Under the pieces are notes generated by a model. The model did not search any database. It saw nothing but the letters and a program-made list of their open reading frames with translations, and had not been told where the DNA came from. Positions 21,306 to 24,726 of a DNA stretch of 24,726 bases are shown in pieces (position 1 is the first letter of the stretch; each line of letters begins with the position of its first letter). A program made the position numbers and the translations under genes. The stretch lies in contig WRCT01000007.1 in assembly GCA_009783775.1 (NCBI GenBank), forward strand, positions 1-24,726, written 5' to 3'. Source of the stretch: Clostridiales bacterium (GTDB taxonomy: Bacteria > Bacillota > Clostridia > Christensenellales > CAG-138).

Positions 21306-22460
21306 CTAAATCTGCAAAACGGTCGTATCCCGCGAGACATTCAAAAGCACGCCGGTCGCGGTCAAAAAAATCAATAGCGACGAGCCTCCCGCCGAGATAA
21401 AGGGCAGGGATTGTCCCGTCGTGGGGAGCATTCCCGTCACAACGCCGATGTTAACGAACACCTGCAAGCCGAAGATGATGGAAATCCCGCCCGCCAGCAT
21501 ACTGCCGTATCGGTTGCGGCAGCGCAGGGCGATCAGAATGCCGCGATAGAAGATCCAAAAATAACCCAGCAGCACCGCAACGCCGCCCACAAAGCCAAAC
21601 TCCTCACAGAGAATGGGGAAGATAAAGTCCGACTCCCCGTAGGTCATGTACAGCAGCTTTTGATAGCTGTTGTTTAGCCCCTTGCCAAACCAGCCGCCCG
21701 AGCCCAACGCATAGTAGGACTGCACCAACTGATAGCCAGAGCCTTGCCGGTGCTCTTTCGCGAAAGGAGTAGTAAACGAGGTCAGCCGCTCCAAACGGTA
21801 GGGCGCGACGACGGCAAGTATGGCGAAGGCGGCGACGGCAATCGCGGCGATGACCGCCAAATGTTTCAGGTGCGCGTTGCCCAAATACAGCAGGAAGATA
21901 CCCAGCAAACCGACCAGCACGGCCATCGACATATTGGGCTGCAGCATGATCAGCCCGCAGACCATGCCGATGATCAGCACCAAGGGCATGAGCCCTTTTT
22001 TCAGATCGTGCATATCCGCCCTGCGCCGCACCATGAACGAACACATATAGAGCATGAGCCCGAACTTGGCTATCTCACTTGGCTGAACCGATATACCGGC
22101 AATCTCAATCCATCGCCTGCCGCCGTTCAGCTCTCTGCCGATACCCGGAATCAAAACCGCACCCAGCAAAAAGAGCGATACCAAAAGCGCCACACCGCTG
22201 AACTTCTCGATCACGCGATAGTTGATCCGCGTGAGCAAAAGCATAAGGGCATAGCCGATCACAAGGTAAATGACCTGTCGTTTCAAATAATAATAGCCGT
22301 CATAATTCGTATTGCTCGAATGCTGCGCGTAATAATAGCTCGATGAAAACACCATCACCAGCCCGAACGCGCAGAGCAGGCTTACAACGAGCAAGATAGA
22401 AAAATCAATATGACCCTGCTTGTACAAAGGTTTTTCCGCGATCGCTTTCTTCTCAGGCAT
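21306..22460 (-). CDS. ftsW: FtsW, septal SEDS glycosyltransferase
   Basis: This 384-residue protein has about ten membrane spans. SEDS signatures include GRRWIEIAGISVQPSEIAKFGLM, MLQPNMSMAV, SYYALGSGGWFGKGLNNSYQKLLYMTYGESDFIFPILCEEFGFVG and MLPTTGQSLPFISAGGSSLL. 'ESDFIFPILCEEFGFVG' and 'LPTTGQSLPFISAGGSS' distinguish FtsW/SpoVE from RodA. It polymerises septal peptidoglycan with its partner PBP. The ATG abuts the murD stop (TAG-ATG) and there is no clear ribosome-binding site, which suggests coupling to murD translation. It could be the sporulation form SpoVE if this lineage sporulates; position in the dcw cluster favours FtsW. Confidence 0.95.
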   Translation of the reverse strand: MPEKKAIAEKPLYKQGHIDFSILLVVSLLCAFGLVMVFSSSYYYAQHSSNTNYDGYYYLKRQVIYLVIGYALMLLLTRINYRVIEKFSGVALLVSLFLLGAVLIPGIGRELNGGRRWIEIAGISVQPSEIAKFGLMLYMCSFMVRRRADMHDLKKGLMPLVLIIGMVCGLIMLQPNMSMAVLVGLLGIFLLYLGNAHLKHLAVIAAIAVAAFAILAVVAPYRLERLTSFTTPFAKEHRQGSGYQLVQSYYALGSGGWFGKGLNNSYQKLLYMTYGESDFIFPILCEEFGFVGGVAVLLGYFWIFYRGILIALRCRNRYGSMLAGGISIIFGLQVFVNIGVVTGMLPTTGQSLPFISAGGSSLLIFLTATGVLLNVSRDTTVLQI

Positions 22461-23810
22461 CTAAAACGAATTCACCAATTCCTTGAACACGCGTCCGCGC
22501 TGTTCAAAATCCTCAAACATATCCCATGACGCGCAGGCGGGGGAGAGCAGCGCCACATCGCCAGGCTCCGCCAGTTCCCTGGCCAAGCGCACAGCCGTCT
22601 CAAAGTCGGGCGCGCGATGGCAGGGCGGCGCGCCCTTGCAAGCCCGCGCCGCGGCAAGAATTTGCTCGGCGGTCTGCCCCAGCACCACGCAGGCCTTGAC
22701 CTTGCCCGTCATGGCGGCAAAGAGCTCGCCAAAGTCGGCCTTCTTGTCATAACCGCCCAAAATGAGCACCATCGGCGGGTCCATCGCCTCAATGGCGCGG
22801 ATCGTCGAGGCGGGGTTGGTGCCCTTGCTGTCATTGATATACTCTACGCCCTCCAGCGTACGAACATGCTCGATCCGGTGTTCCACGCCGGGGAAGGTGT
22901 TCAGCGCAAACCGCACCGCGTCCGGCGAGACTTTCTGCGACAACGCCAGCAGCGCGCAGAGCATGGCGTTCTCCAGGTTGTGCGCGCCGGGAATGCGCAC
23001 CTCGTTCGCCCGCATCAGCGGCCAATCCGCACCGTCCATGCGGCAGACCAGCGCGCCGCCGGCCAGAAACATTCCCGATTCGACTTCTGTTCGGCGGGAG
23101 AAGTACAGGACCTTTGCCGGCGTGCGCGACGCAAAACCGCGCACAATGGGGTCGTCCCAGTTCAATACGGCCACATCATCGGGTACTTGGTTCAAAAAGA
23201 TCTTCGCCTTGGCCGCGATATAAGCGTCCATTGTCCCGAAATGATCCAGATGATCCGGCGTGATATTGGTTACGCCGGCGGCCTTCGCGTGAAAGTGAAT
23301 GTTGCCGTTCAACTGCAATGCGGCGGTCTCGGCCACAATCACATCGCCTTTTCGGGTGGACATGGCGTGCTCGGATATTGCCGTGCCGATATTGCCCAGC
23401 ACAAAGGTCGGGCGGCCGGACGCCTTGAAAATCTCGCCCGTCAAAGCGGTGCAGGTGGTCTTGCCGTTTGTGCCCGTAATGCAGACGAAATCGCCCTTGC
23501 CGAACCGCCAGCCCAGCTCAATCTCGGAGATCACCTCGATCCCGCGTTGCCGCGCGATTTCCAAAAAGTCACGCGTCATGGGAATGATCGGACTCACCAC
23601 CACCAGATCCACGCTATCGTACAGCGTCACGGGATCCCTGCCCAGCGCCACCTCATATTCCAAACCGCGCAGTGCCTCAAACAGGCCGGGGATCTCCGCC
23701 TTCATATCGTTGATGATGACGTGCCAGCCGTTTTGCGCCAGCAGCCTGGCCGAGGCGATTCCGCTTCGTGCCATGCCTATAATCAAAGCTGTCTTCCGCT
23801 CAACTCTCAA
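22461..23810 (-). CDS. murD: UDP-N-acetylmuramoylalanine-D-glutamate ligase
   Basis: This 449-residue cytoplasmic ligase adds D-Glu to UDP-MurNAc-L-Ala. Motifs are the Rossmann start ALIIGMARSGIASARLL, the ATP loop GTNGKTT, NITPDHLDHFGTMDAYIAAKAKIF with the likely carbamylated Lys, YINDSKGTNPAST, LILGGYDKKADF and LLSPACASWDMFEDFEQRGRVF. The usual EVSSFQL stretch is ETAALQL here. The start is a TTG at 23810: GGAG lies 9 bp upstream and an in-frame TGA stands just before it. Ribosome-binding site and first codons lie in a heptamer array. It begins 20 bp after mraY and abuts ftsW. Confidence 0.95.
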   Translation of the reverse strand: MRVERKTALIIGMARSGIASARLLAQNGWHVIINDMKAEIPGLFEALRGLEYEVALGRDPVTLYDSVDLVVVSPIIPMTRDFLEIARQRGIEVISEIELGWRFGKGDFVCITGTNGKTTCTALTGEIFKASGRPTFVLGNIGTAISEHAMSTRKGDVIVAETAALQLNGNIHFHAKAAGVTNITPDHLDHFGTMDAYIAAKAKIFLNQVPDDVAVLNWDDPIVRGFASRTPAKVLYFSRRTEVESGMFLAGGALVCRMDGADWPLMRANEVRIPGAHNLENAMLCALLALSQKVSPDAVRFALNTFPGVEHRIEHVRTLEGVEYINDSKGTNPASTIRAIEAMDPPMVLILGGYDKKADFGELFAAMTGKVKACVVLGQTAEQILAAARACKGAPPCHRAPDFETAVRLARELAEPGDVALLSPACASWDMFEDFEQRGRVFKELVNSF

Positions 23811-23826
23811 CTTTCAACACTCCACT
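23799..23826 (-). repeat. Heptamer array at the start of murD
   Basis: Plus-strand units CTCAACT (23799-23805), CTCAACT (23806-23812), TTCAACA (23813-23819) and CTCCACT (23820-23826), read as AGTTGAG-type units on the coding strand. The array spans the TTG start and the ribosome-binding site. Confidence 0.8.
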
Positions 23827-23830
23827 CTTC

Positions 23831-24726
23831 CTAAAACGTATAGAGCAGCAACACGCCCAGACAGCACGCCAACGTAACCAAAGTATACATCACCACAATG
23901 CGGGTCTCGTGCACGCCGCCCAATTCGTAATGGTGGTGCAGGGGCGCCATGCGGAAGATACGCTTTTTGTTGCGCAGCTTATAGGATCCCACCTGCAGGA
24001 TCACGGACAGGGCGGAACCCACAAAGCAGATCCCCATAACGGGCAGCAGCAGAGCGGAGCGCGAGATCAGCGCGACCATGGCCACCGCGCCGCCCAAACC
24101 CAGCGCGCCCGTGTCGCCCATGAACACTTTGGCGGGGTAGGCGTTTTGGATCAGGTATCCCAGCAGGCCGCCGGTCAGCGCCGCGCAGAACACGCCCATG
24201 CCGGTATAGTCCACTGTGGCATTTACCGCGAGCAGGGCAAAGAGCGCGGCCATCACGGCCATATAGGCGGCGGAGACCGAAGTGGCCAATCCGTCCAAAC
24301 CGTCTGTCAGATTGACGGCGTTCACCACGCCAATGATGATAAACATGGCGGCCGGAATATACATAATGCCCAGATCCCACTCTATATTCCATACGGGAAT
24401 ATACAGAGCGGAGCCGACCCAAGGGCTGCGATAGAGCCAGATCGCGGCGACCAGCGCAAAGCCGAACTGCCCGATGATCTTCTGCCGGGCGCGCAGTCCG
24501 AGCGAGCGTTTCCTGCGCACCTTCAAAAAATCGTCCAGAAACCCGATCAAGGCAAAGGCGAAGGTGACGATCAGCGCGGGCAGGACCAGCTCCAAACTGT
24601 CCCATGCGAAAATCAACGCCGCGCCCGCCAGCCCAAGCAGAAAGAGCAAACCGCCCATCGTAGGCGTGCCCTGTTTGGCCAAGTGGGATTGCGGCCCGTC
24701 GTCGCGCACGTTCTGTCCCGTCTTCA
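23831..24726 (-). CDS. mraY: Phospho-MurNAc-pentapeptide transferase, 5' end outside the window
   Basis: This polytopic membrane enzyme makes lipid I by linking phospho-MurNAc-pentapeptide to undecaprenyl phosphate. 297 residues are visible. The frame stays open to the window edge (KTGQNVRDDGPQSHL), so roughly 25-35 N-terminal residues are missing. The family motifs are GTPTMGG, FLDDFLKVRRKRSLGL, NAVNLTDGLDGLA with the catalytic Asp residues, FMGDTGALGLGG, and MAPLHHHYELGGVHETRIV. It leads the mraY-murD-ftsW series and murD follows after 20 bp. An internal GTG at 24709 is not the true start because conserved sequence continues upstream. Confidence 0.96.
   Translation of the reverse strand, partial: KTGQNVRDDGPQSHLAKQGTPTMGGLLFLLGLAGAALIFAWDSLELVLPALIVTFAFALIGFLDDFLKVRRKRSLGLRARQKIIGQFGFALVAAIWLYRSPWVGSALYIPVWNIEWDLGIMYIPAAMFIIIGVVNAVNLTDGLDGLATSVSAAYMAVMAALFALLAVNATVDYTGMGVFCAALTGGLLGYLIQNAYPAKVFMGDTGALGLGGAVAMVALISRSALLLPVMGICFVGSALSVILQVGSYKLRNKKRIFRMAPLHHHYELGGVHETRIVVMYTLVTLACCLGVLLLYTF

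Overview
The window looks like the chromosome of an uncultured, fairly GC-rich Clostridia-type Bacillota. The evidence is strong Shine-Dalgarno and TTGACA/TATAAT-like signals, a clostridial-style division and cell-wall (dcw) cluster, a DUF6809-type protein, a polar amino-acid ABC operon, and a huge secreted protein ending in a dockerin. tRNA genes encode their own CCA. The species cannot be named from the sequence alone.

Layout. Positions 1-2250 hold four scattered tRNA genes (Gln, Lys, Leu, Gly). Between them lie small accessory genes: a YcxB-like membrane protein, a MntA-HepT (nucleotidyltransferase/HEPN) toxin-antitoxin pair, and an 81-residue zinc-ribbon-like protein whose stop codon lies inside tRNA-Gly. 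Positions 2381-4255 (minus) carry a cysteine-synthase-like PLP enzyme and a DUF6809-like protein. A divergent promoter region leads rightward to a small HTH regulator, glucose-6-phosphate isomerase (pgi), the rod-shape SEDS glycosyltransferase RodA and an Eis-like acetyltransferase.

Positions 8352-8651 hold a 109-bp MITE-like element and a strong promoter. The promoter drives one 7.6-kb gene (8652-16229) for a 2525-residue secreted multidomain protein: lamin-tail, chitobiase-C-like, OB-fold and galactose-binding-like modules, a PHP/CehA-type metallophosphoesterase with all expected metal ligands, a GldG/DUF4350-like domain and a C-terminal dockerin. A bidirectional terminator separates it from a minus-strand amino-acid ABC transporter operon (binding lipoprotein, permease, ATPase). 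Last comes a minus-strand dcw segment, mraY-murD-ftsW-murA-ftsQ. It lacks murG at its usual place, and mraY runs off the window end.

The non-coding sequence is unusually rich in short repeats. A family of degenerate 7-bp tandem arrays sits at or inside gene ends at eight or more sites. Several palindromic REP-like elements are present, one apparently split by another and two read in frame inside the acetyltransferase gene. The most notable items are the giant dockerin-PHP protein with cysteine clusters inserted in its OB folds, the MITE with terminal inverted repeats and a 4-bp target duplication, and the heptamer arrays that supply the end of rodA and the start of murD.
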